Positions 10,615 through 22,847 of a stretch of DNA of 24,281 bases are shown in pieces. The first letter of the stretch is position 1, and every line of letters starts with the position of its first letter. The notes under the pieces are model-generated. The model was not told the origin of the DNA. It did not search any database and saw only the letters and a program-made list of their open reading frames with translations. The stretch is from Pigoraptor vietnamica (Eukaryota; Opisthokonta; Filasterea), in NCBI GenBank assembly GCA_943704525.1, contig CALSCQ010003122.1:1-24281 (forward strand). Direction: 5' to 3'. A program made the translations under genes and the position numbers.

Positions 10615-11163
10615 TGTTTGAGTTTGTGCTCAAAATCGCACTCACACGACTACGGAGCGCACATTGTGTCGGACCCGCTTCCGCCGTCCGTGGAAGTGCG
10701 ACGCATGCGCTCAGCCCGTTCAAAGATGACCAGTTGTGTGTGGGGAAGAATAGCAGGGCGGTAGAGGGAACAGTGGGATGCCTTCGTCGTGTGTGAAGGT
10801 TCAAAGTTTGAGCGGCAAAGGCGTAACGGGCCCGTTGCTAGGCTCTCTCACGTGACTGGGAGGTATGATGCTACATTTAGCGATTGCTCCCAGTGCGTCA
10901 CCTCGCTCTCACCCCGGATGATTTAATCCGAACACGGAAAGCGCGAGTGCGGCCGTAACCAAATGAGGCAACGCGGGAGAGTCCCCGTGCGATCGAGCTT
11001 GTGTGCACGAACGCGTGAAGACTGTAACAGACAAACGCACTCCCACAGACCCACGCGCGCGCCACGGTGGCATCGACAGCATCGCCTTCGTGATGTGTGG
11101 CAGTTGCGCTTGTCCGCCGGCAGAGATGCCATTCTCCGACTGCGCCTGCAAACCGAGTGCGTA
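10615..11163. promoter_or_regulatory. Divergent promoter region shared by the DCDC1-like and kinesin genes
   Basis: These 549 bp separate two start codons on opposite strands and must hold both 5' UTRs and both promoters. A perfect 12-bp palindrome AACGGGCCCGTT at 10825-10836 has TAACGG on the plus strand and CAACGG on the minus strand, both fitting the MYB-type YAACKG core. I did not find a convincing RFX X-box or TATA box. A reading frame runs upstream of the kinesin ATG from 10963 but has no domain-like content. Confidence 0.55.
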
Positions 11164-14100
11164 ATGACCTTGCAAATGGACGCTGGAGGCTCTTCCGCTG
11201 GGGGCGATGCGCCCGGCGGGGAGAATTTCATTGTTGCCGTGCGACTTCGGCCGACCTCCGAGCCCGAGAATGCTGTCGTGCGCGTGGACAGTCGCACGGC
11301 GCTCTCTATCACCGTCGCGGAGAGGGGCAGCGAGGCAGCGACGCACTCGTTTCTGTTTGACCAAGTGTACGACGGGGACGCGGAGCAGGCGTCGGTGTTC
11401 CAGCGCACAGCACAGCGCGCAGTGCTGTCGGCCATGGACGGCGTGAATGCCACCGTGTTCGCGTACGGACAGACGGGGACGGGCAAGACGTTCACGATGG
11501 AGGGAACACGGGAGCAACCAGGCGTGATTCCGCGCGCTTTTGACCTTATCTTCGCACGCGCCGCCGAGGAGAAGAGTGCGGGCGCCAGTTTTTTGCTTCG
11601 CGCGTCCTTTTGCCAGATCTACAACGAGACGGTGGTGGACCTCCTTGCGCAGAGTGCCGCCGACCAACGGCCGCTCAAAATTCGCGAAGATGCGAAGGGC
11701 GGCGTGTACGTGCAGAACCTCTCGCAATGGGTCGTGCGGGAACGCTCCGACTGCGGGCGCCTTCTCACGCGTGGCAACGAACTCAGGGCCGTTGCGGCGA
11801 CGCGCATGAACGCGCAGAGCAGCCGCAGCCACGCCGTGTTCACGCTGGTGGTCGAGCAGAGCGGCACGAAGACGGGCGCCGGTCGCGTGCGTGTTGCGAG
11901 GCTCAATCTCGTTGATCTTGCGGGCTCGGAGAGGGTGCGTGACACGGGCGCGGACGGGAAGCGATTGGACGAGGCGCGCAGCATCAACCAGTCGCTCGCG
12001 GCGTTTGGCAACGTCATCTCGGCGCTTGCGCAGCGTGCGAAGGGACAGGGGGCGGCTACTCACGTGCCCTACAGGGATTCGAAGCTCACGCGCATGCTGC
12101 AGGTGCGTATATTGTGTTCGCACACATATATAGGCGCATGTTTGACGCGCACGATTGAACTCACACAGAGTGTATGACACAACGTCCTCGCCTGTGTGTG
12201 CAGACAAGTCTCGGTGGCAACTGCCGCACGGCCCTCATCGCGACCATCAGTGCCGACTACCGCGCTGCGCAAGAGTCCCTCTCGACGCTCCGATTTGCCG
12301 CCCGCGCGCGCAATGTGCGGGCGCGCATCACCGTCAACGAGGAGGCCAGTGGCGGCACCGTCCTCGCGAGGTATGTAACGTGCATGTACGTGTGTGCCAA
12401 TGCATTGTCTTCCGTGCGCCATACACGTCGTCCTGTTTCTTTGTTTGTTTACGTGCGCTCACGTGCTGCAGGTACGAGAACGAGATCAAGGCCCTTAAAG
12501 CGCAGCTCGCCACACACACAGACCAGTTGCGCCACTTTATGGACGCGGAAATGCAGCGCACGCAGTTTGCGCAGCGCCTCGCCGCGACGACCGAAGATCT
12601 CGAGCGCGAGCGGCGCGAACGCGAGGACGTCGAAAAGCGCTTGCAGCACCTCCAGTCGCAGTTGATTGGTGCCGGGAGTGCGTCGACGTCGGGGGCGGTG
12701 GCGGCCGCGCCCATCGGCCGTAGTGACACCATGGGCGGCGTAGTGATTGTTTACGACGCCGACCAGAACGGCGGCGCGGGCGAGCGTTCGGATGAAGAGG
12801 GCGAGGACGACGTTGTGGTGGGGTCAGCGGGGCCGCAGCCGTCATCGTCCAAGTCGGCGTCGCTCGCAGAGGCCATGCAAAAGTTGGACGAAATGGCGGC
12901 GTCCTTGGAGATGGAGCGCGTCGAGCGGAAGCGGCTGCAGCGCGAGGCCGAGGAATTGCGTCGGAAGGCGAGCGCGTTCGAGTCATCGCTGCAGAAGAAA
13001 CAGGACGACACGCAGCGCAAACAGGCCGACGTGCGCGCGGGGACGATTACACTGACGATGTCGTTTGGTGAAGCGGCGCGGTGGATGTTGCACGGCCTGG
13101 GTGCGGAGGGCGGAATGGCCTCCTTCACGGGCAAGGACCTCGTCGAGTGGACGATGCGCAACGGCGGCGTTGCACCGGACACGGCACGGGAGGTGGCCCA
13201 GCACCTCATGGACGCGGGACACCTGCGTCGCGTGGACGGGCGTTCTCGTTTCTCGCTGCGTCAACAAATGACATTCCACGGCGTAGCTCTGCACGAGGCG
13301 GCGATGGCGGGTGACGTTGAGAAGCTCCGTCGGCTGATCGGGTCGTCCGGGTCCAAACTCATCGACACGCGGGATGCCGACGGCCGAACGGCGCTCATGT
13401 ATGCGATATCGACTGGACGCGAGGACTGTGCGCGCCTCCTGCTGGACAGTGGCGCATCGCTGACGGCGCGGGATAAGGACAAGCACACGGCGCTGCTGTG
13501 GGCGGTGCACACGTCGCAGCCGAAATTCGTGCGCATGCTCATGGCGAAAGGGGCCGACTGGCGGCACTTGGACGCGCGCGCACGCACGGCGCTGCACTGG
13601 TGCGCACGCAACGCCGACGCCGGCTGCCTCCGCGCGATTGTCGAGTCGTTGCCGCAGGGCGACGTTGTCCGGCCGACCGATCTGAACGCGGGCGATGACG
13701 AGGGTCTGACGCCACTGCACTGGGCGGCGATGTATGGCGGGCGGGAGCAGGCCAAGCAGCTTATTGCGCTGGGTGCGAACGTGCGCGCGACGGACATTGA
13801 GCTGAAGACGGCGCTCCACTTTGCGGCGGCGGGCAACGCGGGCGAAATTGTGCGTGTGCTGCTTGCGGCGGACGACAAGAACCCGTCGGCGTGTGACCTT
13901 CGCGCGATCACGGGACACACGCCCCTCCACCTTGCGTGCGGTGCCGGCGCGGAGTCGGCCCTCGTCCATCTCCTCGCCCAAAAGCCCCGCGCAAATCTCG
14001 GCCTTGCTGACGACCAGGGCCGCACTGTGCTGCACTACTCTGCCGCCCGCGGGGACGTCGCATGCGTCAACAGGCTCATCGGGGCGGGCGCGGATCCGTG

Positions 14101-14578
14101 GGTCGTCGACAGCCACGGACGCACCCCGCGCGACTACACCGAGTTTTTTGGCGCGAGCCACGGCGACGCGTCGTCGTTTGAAAAGTGCGCCCGACGCCTC
14201 GAGGACGCCGAGCGCGAGTGGTCTCGCCGCGGCAAGGGCGTGCGGTGGCGCGCGACACCGTTCGTTCCGACCGAATCGGAGTACTCGCGCGCGGCGGCGT
14301 CAGCGTCGAAGCGCCCGCAGTCGCTCGCGGATTCGTTCAGCGCGTCGTTTGTGTCGGACGGCGGGGACGGGGGCTCGTTCTACGGCCGCAACCAGACGGC
14401 GTCCCCCCTGCCTGCGGCGCTTGCCACGGGCAGTGGCATGTCCGTGGGCGGTGCTGTGGGCCCGGCGGTCAAGGGCGGCGCGTGCCCTACATGCGGTCGT
14501 CGTGCCTTCATGACACCGGCGACGCCGAACTTGCGCGCCGTGGGCTTGGTGGCGCCTGACATGACCGTCCCGGAGTGA
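11164..14578 (+). CDS. N-terminal-motor kinesin with coiled coils, DEP domain and ankyrin repeats
   Basis: Exons 11164-12102, 12204-12370 and 12472-14578 give 3213 nt (1070 aa). The motor, residues about 22-365, has FIVAVRLRP, the P-loop GQTGTGKT (102-109), switch I NAQSSRSH (216-223), switch II LVDLAGSER (249-257) and the HVPYRDSKLTRML helix. All ATPase motifs are intact. Coiled coils follow at about 370-435 and 500-558. Residues 560-630 match a DEP domain (FTGKDLVEW, then AQHLMDAGHLRRVD). Residues 635-935 hold eight or nine ankyrin repeats (for example DGRTALMYA, GLTPLHWAA, GHTPLHLAC). A CPTC pair at 1039-1042 sits near the C-terminus. DEP and ankyrin modules suggest cargo or membrane binding. 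I chose ATG 11164; the frame is open upstream to 10963, but that part looks noncoding. The family assignment among kinesins is open. Confidence 0.9.
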
Positions 14579-14719
14579 TTTGTGGGGATGTTGCTGTGCT
14601 TTTGCGTGCGTGCGTTAAGTCTGCTTCGATTGCGTCTGTGTTTTTCGTTGCGTGCGCTCTCAATACATTCTCTAGAGATTTCTACTGTGACTTCGCGCGC
14701 GCGTTTACTCTGCTCAGCC
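14579..14719. other. Convergent 3' region between kinesin and PEBP genes
   Basis: Only 141 bp separate the two facing stop codons (TGA 14576-14578; TAG 14722-14720 on the minus strand). Both 3' UTRs must be short or overlap. I see a T-rich half and no canonical AATAAA. Confidence 0.7.
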
Positions 14720-15994
<1,275 letters not shown>

Positions 15995-16509
15995 GGACAA
16001 CGCACAAGTATGGAGTTCGACAAGCAGGTTCGAGTGCATCACTTACGCATACCGACTACTTTTTTCGAGTTCAGTACGCCTGTATTGCGCGCAAGGAGGG
16101 GCATAGCACCGCGTGAGTGGGCGACAATGCCCTCAACAGTGCCGTCATTGTGTTCTGGTGTGTGGACACGCCGAGCGTTCCCGGAAGTCCGGACATCAGC
16201 GGTTACCTAAGCCGTTCTGATTGACCATATTTGGTTTCGTGTGCTATGTATAGTACATATCAACCGGGCCGTCACTCTGACAACGCTTAGGTACTCGCAT
16301 TCACCCCGTAAATCACGGCGAGAAAAGCGACCGACAAACGAACGATAAGTCCCCTCGCTGCAGTTCCACGCAAAAAGCACTCGCATGCTGCATGGGGATA
16401 TTGCGCTGGAGTCGCCCGTGGCACGGCCATCGCCTGGCCACTGCTGAAACTGCGACGTGCAAGCGCTAGCTGTCCTCGCAACCCACGCGCCCGTGCATGA
16501 GACGTCGCC
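15995..16509. promoter_or_regulatory. Divergent intergenic region between PEBP and EF-hand/WD40 genes
   Basis: These 515 bp lie between the two opposed start codons. It is less GC-rich around 16215-16265, where ctatgtatagtacatat could serve as a TATA-like element for the rightward gene. No open frame in it looks coding. Promoter function is inferred from gene orientation. Confidence 0.45.
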
Positions 16510-16777
16510 ATGGCGGCTTCAGCGTCAAGCGCCACGACGGCCGCGGTTCGGCGGCAGATGTCGAAGCGACACAGTGGGCGATTCAGCCTCTCTGTGCTGG
16601 TTGGTTTCATGTGCGACTACCTCAGAGTGTTGCTTACACCTGGCTGAGCGATAATCAACTGATCGTGCGCTCGTGTTGTTGCAGGAGAAGGACTCCCGGC
16701 CAACAATTCAACGAATATCCATGGGTGCGTTTCGTGCGACTGCAGTTTATGCCATTTTGTGTGTGTGTGCGTGTGTG

Positions 16778-16809
<32 letters not shown>

Positions 16810-19800
16810 CGTGTGTGTGTGTGTGTGTGTGCGTGTGTGTGTGTGTGCGCGTGTGTGTGTGTGTGTGTGTGCGTGTGTGTGTGTATGTGGGTGTGTGCGT
16901 GAGTGCGTGTATTGGCTGGTCTGTGCACAGCTGAGGGAAAGTGGACAGAAGGAGTTTTGTACGTGCGCGTGTGTGTACGCACATGCGTATATTGCGTGAG
17001 CGCGATGAGAGCGTGTTTGTGCGCACATGGATAATATGCTGATCGCCATTGGGCTAATGTGGGCACTGTGCGTGGCAGAGGAGGGCCTTGCGATGGAAAT
17101 CATGAAGCACTTTGACAAGGAACACATACGACGTCTAAAGCACGATTTCAACGAAATGGGCGGCGGCGACGGCGTGTCATTGGACCAGGCACGTGCTGAC
17201 TCATTCCTCCCGAGTGTGCCAGTGTGTTGCGTGTGCCCATGGTTCGCGCCTGTACTTTGTTTGAGCCACGGTCGCAGTTCTCTATGGCGGACTGATGCGC
17301 CTGCCTGCATGTGCCCGTGCTTGTCAGTTTGTGCCACGTGAGCAACTTCACCAGTCCTATATAGCGTGCCGATGCGTCCGCTCCTGCTTGCGTATGCCGT
17401 GGTTGTCTGCGGCTTATTATAGCAAGGGCCCCAGTCTTCTGATTCGTCTGTGGCTTGCGTCGCGCGCAGTTTGTGTGCATCATGCAGGCGCACCTTCCCA
17501 AGGGGCAGACGGAGGAGGAGCGGCGCGCCATCGTGGGCAACCTGTGCGAGTTCTTCGACGAAATGGACATTAACGGCGACCAGAGTCTCGAGTGGGATGA
17601 GTTTGTCGAGTTCGTCGTGGCCACGGGAACGTCCAAGACGTCCGGCATCACCGCAGACGACGCGAACGAAGAGGTGGGAGGAAAGGGGGTCTCTGCGTGT
17701 CACCTGCTGTGAATGCCGCTCAGTCTTGTGTATTAAGGGCTGCATGCACTCTGTTGTCGCCCGTGGGCTCGTGTGGCCAACTGATCTTCGACTTGCTCCG
17801 TCCAGTTCCGCCCGAGTTCGATTACGGACCTCTCCAGCCACAAGCACAGCATCGAGCGCGTGGAATACTTTTCGAAAATGGACAAGCTTGTCGCGCTTGA
17901 GCGAGGGAACGTCGTCAAGATATACGAGCCCGAGGTGCGTGCTGCTCTGCGTGCTTTATCTGCGGATGAGCTGGTTCGATTCCCTGTACCTTTTTTTGGT
18001 TCATCACGTAAGTAGCTGTTCTGCTCTATGTTCGGTTAATGGGCCTGTGTATCAACTAATCTTACCGCCTGTGCCATTGAATGAGTTTATGTATAGCCCG
18101 CAATTGCCCCTCTCACATCCCCACGCGTGCAGAACTGCCGCCTTGAGGCTGAATTGACAGCGCACAAGGGCTCTGTCGTGTGTTGCGGTGCGTAGTTGAT
18201 CTCATCGGCCGACTGCTAGCGTGTAACTCACTAGACGTGGTCGCGTGGTATTCGTTTCTGCTTGTCGTCCAACGCGGCACTCGGCATAATCCATAGGACT
18301 CGTGCGCACTATCGGAGCGCGCGCCATTTGCCTCACTTCTGTCTCATCCAACGCACTCTTCGTCCACAGAGTACATACAGTCCCACCGAACACTCGCGAC
18401 AGCGTCGATGGATTTGTCTGTGAATTTTTGGGACGCCAATTACAACCTCACGCGGCGGCTGCGCACGAGCCATACGCAGTATGCGCTGCGGTGGGCCGAC
18501 TCGAGCGACATTCTCTACAGCGGAGATGCGACGGGCGCCATCCACGCATGGAACTACGACACGGTGCGTGCGCGCCTGCACGCTGTGCCTCTCGTAATGA
18601 CAGGACCTTGTTGCTTGCGAAATAATTCTGCACCGTATGTTTCGCTGTTATCCATATTGGCGATTGGACCATTCGCTCACACGCTGCGCTCCCTCTCCGC
18701 ACAGCTGCAAGCGCGCGCGCACCTCCACCGCCACGACAAGGCAGTCATGGACCTCTGTTCGGTGCCCTCGCTCGGGATTCTCGTCAGTGCGTCGCTTGAC
18801 CGCGCCATTTGCGTGTGGGACGTGGTCACGTGGGACATTCGCAACGAACTCGAGGGTCACACGAAGGTACGATTGGCGCACAATGTGACGTCTTGCTGTC
18901 TGTCTCTTTGATCTCGTGTTGTATGAATGAGTGTTGCGAGCGGCGAGCCCCGCCAGTACGCACGCTGACTCACTTATTTCGTCACCGCAGGGCGTGACGT
19001 CACTTGCGTACATGGCGGACTACCATCTGCTGTTCAGTGCGGGCTTCGAACACGAGATCTCCGGATGGAACCCCTTCATCCGCAGCTCTATTGCCCGGTT
19101 GCGGGGCCACCCATGTTCCCTCGTCGCCCTCCGCGCAGTGCCCAATTCGCCGCAACTCATCTCGGCGGACAAGGAGGGCACGATCAAAGTCTGGGACGTG
19201 TGAGTGTGCGCGTGTGTGCGTGCATGCGTGCGTGCGTATCCCATGTGCCCGTGTATGCGCACGACGCATTTGTCATTACTGCGCTTAATCAGTGTGACTG
19301 CTTTCATTGACTCCGGCGTTGCGCAGGCGCACTTACGGGTGCATGCAGACGTTCACGGGTCCCCATGGCCTCCAGGGACTGTCGTCGGTGTGCGTTGTGG
19401 ACGCCCCGAACAAGGACCACATGGTCGTCGCAGCCACGCACAAGCTCACCTTCTTTGAGTATCCGCTCTATGTCCGGATAGATTGTTGAACCCCGACATT
19501 TCCGACGTGGCGTTTCGTGTTAGTAGTCTGCTTAGCGACTGTGGCCTCGAGTTCGATCGCCGTTGTCTGCGCAGCTTTCTTCCTTGACTTGCACCGTTTT
19601 CCGTTTGCGCGTTCAGCCACGGCGACCCTCCGAATCCGAGCGTGACGGACGCACTGCCGGTGACCGCTTGCCTGTACAACTCGATCATGAACATCTTTCT
19701 CACTGTCGCCGGCAAGAGCGCAAAGGTGCGTCTCTCTTACTATGTACCTTATAACGTCCAGCCGCACCCCGAGGTAGGCACCATTTGCGTGCGCTTCCGT

Positions 19801-22301
19801 CATTCATGCTTTTTGTGTACGCGTCGCAGATGTGGGACGGCCGCACGGGCAAGCTGATGCGATTGTACTGCGACCTCACGTCCGCGGACATCTCTGCCGT
19901 ATGTCTGGACGACCGTAAGCGGAAATTCATCGTGGGCGACCAGAGCGGCGAGATCAAGGTACGGCGACTGACTCACGTGACATTTGCATCGCACTGTTGC
20001 GATTGCTGCTGCACTGAGGAGGTGCGCTCTTGTAGCCCTTCTACTGCGCGCTTGCTAGTGTAGCACAACATGGCGCGTATCCGTTTTTTTGTGCTTGGCG
20101 GCTCAGCTCCCTGTGTGTTGACGCGCGCAGGTGTTCAACTTTTCGAACGGCGCGTACATGAAGTCGATGGACGGCCACACGAGCGAAATCACGGCGCTCG
20201 TCTACATGGACGACTGCAAGTGCGTCGTCAGCACAAGCATCGGCGGTGACGTCATCGTGCACAGCGAGCTCGAGTCTGAGCGCGGCATTCTCCTAAAGCG
20301 GTACCAGACGCGCCCAATGCCGGACGGCACCAGGTGAGTGTGTGTGGGCACGTGACCACCGGTTCGCGCGCACCTCTTTGACATATTGCACACTATTGCG
20401 GGTGCTCTCTGTCTCTCTCCTCTCTTTTGCCGTTCCCTTTCTTCCAGCGTCTCCTCGGCCTATCTCGCTTGTGATGTTGCTGACACACGCCGTCGGACGC
20501 GCAGGGCGCACTCTGGCGTCGCGCGCATCAACATGGCGCAGGGACGTTACCAGGCGTCGACGAACGGCCACACGCTGTGCTGGCCCGTGACGTCCGTATC
20601 GTACAGCGGCGACATTGGCCGCGTCGTGTTCTCGTGTCTGGACGGCTTTGTGCGGCTGTGGGACTACGAGCGCAATATTCTTGACTGCGAAGTGGGCGGA
20701 CACACCGGCGAAATCACGTGCGTGCAATTCCTCGCTGACCACCCCGCGTTTGTGACGGCGGACTCGACAGGCTGCCTGCGCGTGTGGGCGACGCAGCCGA
20801 GCCCTGCCAAGTACACGTGCGCACTCGCGTGGGGCAACGGGCCGGGCGGCGTGTCGACGTGTTCGGTCACGTCCGTCGCGTTCCAGGGTGGCACATCGCT
20901 GCTCGCGTGCGGCGACGACCGCGGGGATGTCCGCATTTGGAACCTCGAGAAGCTGCTTGTGAAGGCGGGCCTCGAGTCGGTCGCCTATCTGAAGCTGCAG
21001 ACGAAGACTAAGTTCATCGCGCCCGCCCTCATGAACCGGAAGCGCGCGCAGTCGGCGCACTCGCTCGCCGCGATCCTCTCCGGAACGGCCAAGACGTCGT
21101 TCGCGGACGTCGCGCTCGTCGGCCACTGGATTGCGCACGACGACGTTGTGCTGCGGATGAGCTTTGTCGAGGACCCGCAGAGCCTGATCACGTGTTCTCT
21201 AGACCTCACCGTCAGCATCTGGTCGCTCGATGGGACGAAGCTCGGCACGCTCGAGCAGGGCAACACGACGCGCCTGACCACCTCTGTGCTCCTGGACGGC
21301 GTGCGCTTTGAAAAGTGGGCGTTCCTCTTTGACGAATCGCAGCGGCGTCGCGCCGAGGAAGACCGCATTTCCGACGTGCTGAAGCAGGCGGAGGCCATTC
21401 GCGAGGGGCAGAAGCATCCGCAGGAGCCGCAACCGACGTCACGCGCCTCGTTGCTTGGGCCGGACGGCACCGAGGGGGCACTCGAGAGCGCCCTCGACGC
21501 GATACAGGAGCGCGCGCGCGCTAGCACACAGGGAAGCAGCCTCGAGTCGTCCGGACCTGGTACGCCGTCCACGCGGCGGCGGGAGGGAGACCCGCCGGAA
21601 CAGCCGGCCGGAATTTTGAAGCTGCCGCAGCTGGCGCCGGCGGGTGCTGCGCCGTCGAGCACTCCGTCGATATCGGCGCTCAACGATTCGATGTCTGAGA
21701 TTGACATTGCGGCCATCATGAAGGAGCCGTCCCGAGGAATCAACGAGTGGGTGCAGCGCTGTAATATGTTGCTTTCGCCAAATTCACTATGTGCGCACCT
21801 TGTCTCGCGCATTTTAGTGCTAGCCATTAGTCCCTAATTCTCATACTATTTCTTGCTCAGGGCCACAAGGCGTGTACTGACCACTTGCTCGTCGCCTTTC
21901 GCAGTTTTGACGTTGCAATCGAAAACGCGTCCATCGAGACGTTCTTTGACCGGCGCTCGCGCGAATTTGCGCCGTTCTTCTCCCGGAACGTCTCCAAGGG
22001 ACGCGGGCAGTCCGGACATACCGGCCGCCCGAGCGTGCCGAGTGTGGGTGGCAGTGGTGCAGGACAGCGTGAGCTGCGGTTTGCGCCGAACCTTCCAACC
22101 AACCTGATGAAGGCGATAGAAAAGGCGCGAACCGTGCACGGCCCCAATGCCGGGCGGATCACCGACGTGGACCGCAAGCGGGCGATGGGGAAGCTGGAGA
22201 AGATGTACGGGCAGATACTGCCTGACATGGACATCCGCGGGCGGCGCGGCGGTGGAGCCGGGCGAGGAAAGGGCACCGTCGCGGTGGGCGAAGACGATTA
22301 G
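16510..22301 (+). CDS. EF-hand plus 14-blade WD40 protein, WDR49/EFCAB8 (CFAP337-like) type
   Basis: Exons: 16510-16599, 16685-16724, 17079-17188, 17470-17673, 17806-17934, 18133-18187, 18370-18563, 18705-18866, 18991-19199, 19327-19458, 19617-19725, 19830-19958, 20131-20333, 20448-21750, 21861-22301; 3510 nt, 1169 aa, all phases agreeing. A degenerate EF-hand ([11 protein letters not shown]) is followed by a canonical calcium loop at residues 113-124 ([12 protein letters not shown]). From about 150 to 850 there are 14 blade-ending motifs (such as [49 protein letters not shown]), enough for two seven-bladed propellers. A low-complexity tail follows. Relatives are axonemal, so a calcium-responsive ciliary scaffold is likely. 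Least certain: the first exon end (donor at 16600 chosen; ATG has a strong GCCATGG context), the start of exon 14 (20448 or 20505), and the exon 14/15 join. Confidence 0.85.
16759..16912 (+). repeat. (TG)n microsatellite with CG interruptions in intron 2 of the WD40 gene
   Basis: About 150 bp of alternating purine-pyrimidine TG repeats, broken at intervals by single C-for-T changes (gcgtgtg), occupy much of the 354-bp intron 16725-17078. All six reading frames through it look open only because the repeat lacks stops. Such sequence can adopt Z-DNA and is length-variable. Confidence 0.95.
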
Positions 22302-22445
22302 GCAGAGCGCCTGTTGTTTTCGCTCTATGGAGTGCGCCCGTGACCGCGAAGTTCGATTGCGTAATTGCTCGTTTGCGCTGCGTTTTGGTCTGCCGTTGCA
22401 TATAATTGCTTTGCGTAGCATCATTCGATTGCGTTGTCCGATGTA

Positions 22446-22451
22446 ATTAAA
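22446..22451 (+). promoter_or_regulatory. Candidate poly(A) signal ATTAAA for the WD40 gene
   Basis: ATTAAA lies about 145 nt beyond the TAG at 22299-22301. Motif and position only. Confidence 0.3.
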
Positions 22452-22789
22452 GCATGCTTGTTGTGACTCGACGTTCAAGAAGCATTTTCTCCTAAGGCTG
22501 AAGCGAGGTTCTTTTAGTTACGGTCGGGACATGCAAGACCGTTTTTACAGTTCGGATTCCCCATCCAACCGTGAGGAGATTGACCAGCCGATTTCGATGG
22601 CCTGCGAACTCTCGTCCCACGCACGCAGGATATCAGCCCTCGGCACACAGTTGCGTCTTGTCGCAACATCCAGCGAGGATCAGAGCTGCGCGTGAGTGTC
22701 GGTGAACACAGACTATGGAGCATTTCAAGGGGTCTTAGCCCCCGTGGAGCATTCTGATTCCATCGCAACAAAAGGCACCGCGTCTCTAT

Positions 22790-22795
22790 TTTATT
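22790..22795 (-). promoter_or_regulatory. Candidate poly(A) signal AATAAA for ENOPH1
   Basis: On the minus strand the canonical AATAAA falls about 53 nt past the TGA (22850-22848), within an AT-rich patch. Confidence 0.45.
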
Positions 22796-22847
22796 TACAA
22801 TAGAAAGGGCTCAAAAGCAGACTGAGGAGACCCTGCCGCAAGCGAGT

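Larger units (their letters stand above)
22302..22847. other. Convergent 3' intergenic region between the WD40 and ENOPH1 genes
   Basis: These 546 bp hold both 3' UTRs. Poly(A)-like hexamers occur on each side (22446-22451 on plus, 22795-22790 on minus). Short open frames in the middle (about 22514-22771) show no recognisable domain, and I see no RNA gene. Confidence 0.6.

Noticed and set aside
10963-11163. Upstream extension of the kinesin to ATG 10963 (67 more residues)
   Set aside because: The extra sequence is Arg/His/Thr-rich with no motif. ATG 11164 places the motor about 20 residues from the start, as is usual for N-kinesins. A 5' transcript end would settle it.
10615-11163. RFX X-box in the divergent promoter
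   Set aside because: The gcgtaac and gttgcta half-like elements are in the wrong order and do not fit the GTNRCC/RGYAAC pair.
10909-14161. Long minus-strand open frames antisense to the kinesin gene
   Set aside because: They are Arg/Ala-rich shadow frames caused by high GC in the third codon position. The plus strand has unmistakable kinesin, DEP and ankyrin motifs.
16655-17066. Long His-Thr or Val-Cys repeat frames over the (TG)n region
   Set aside because: They are translations of a simple repeat that has no stops. The region is an intron between exons with matching phase.
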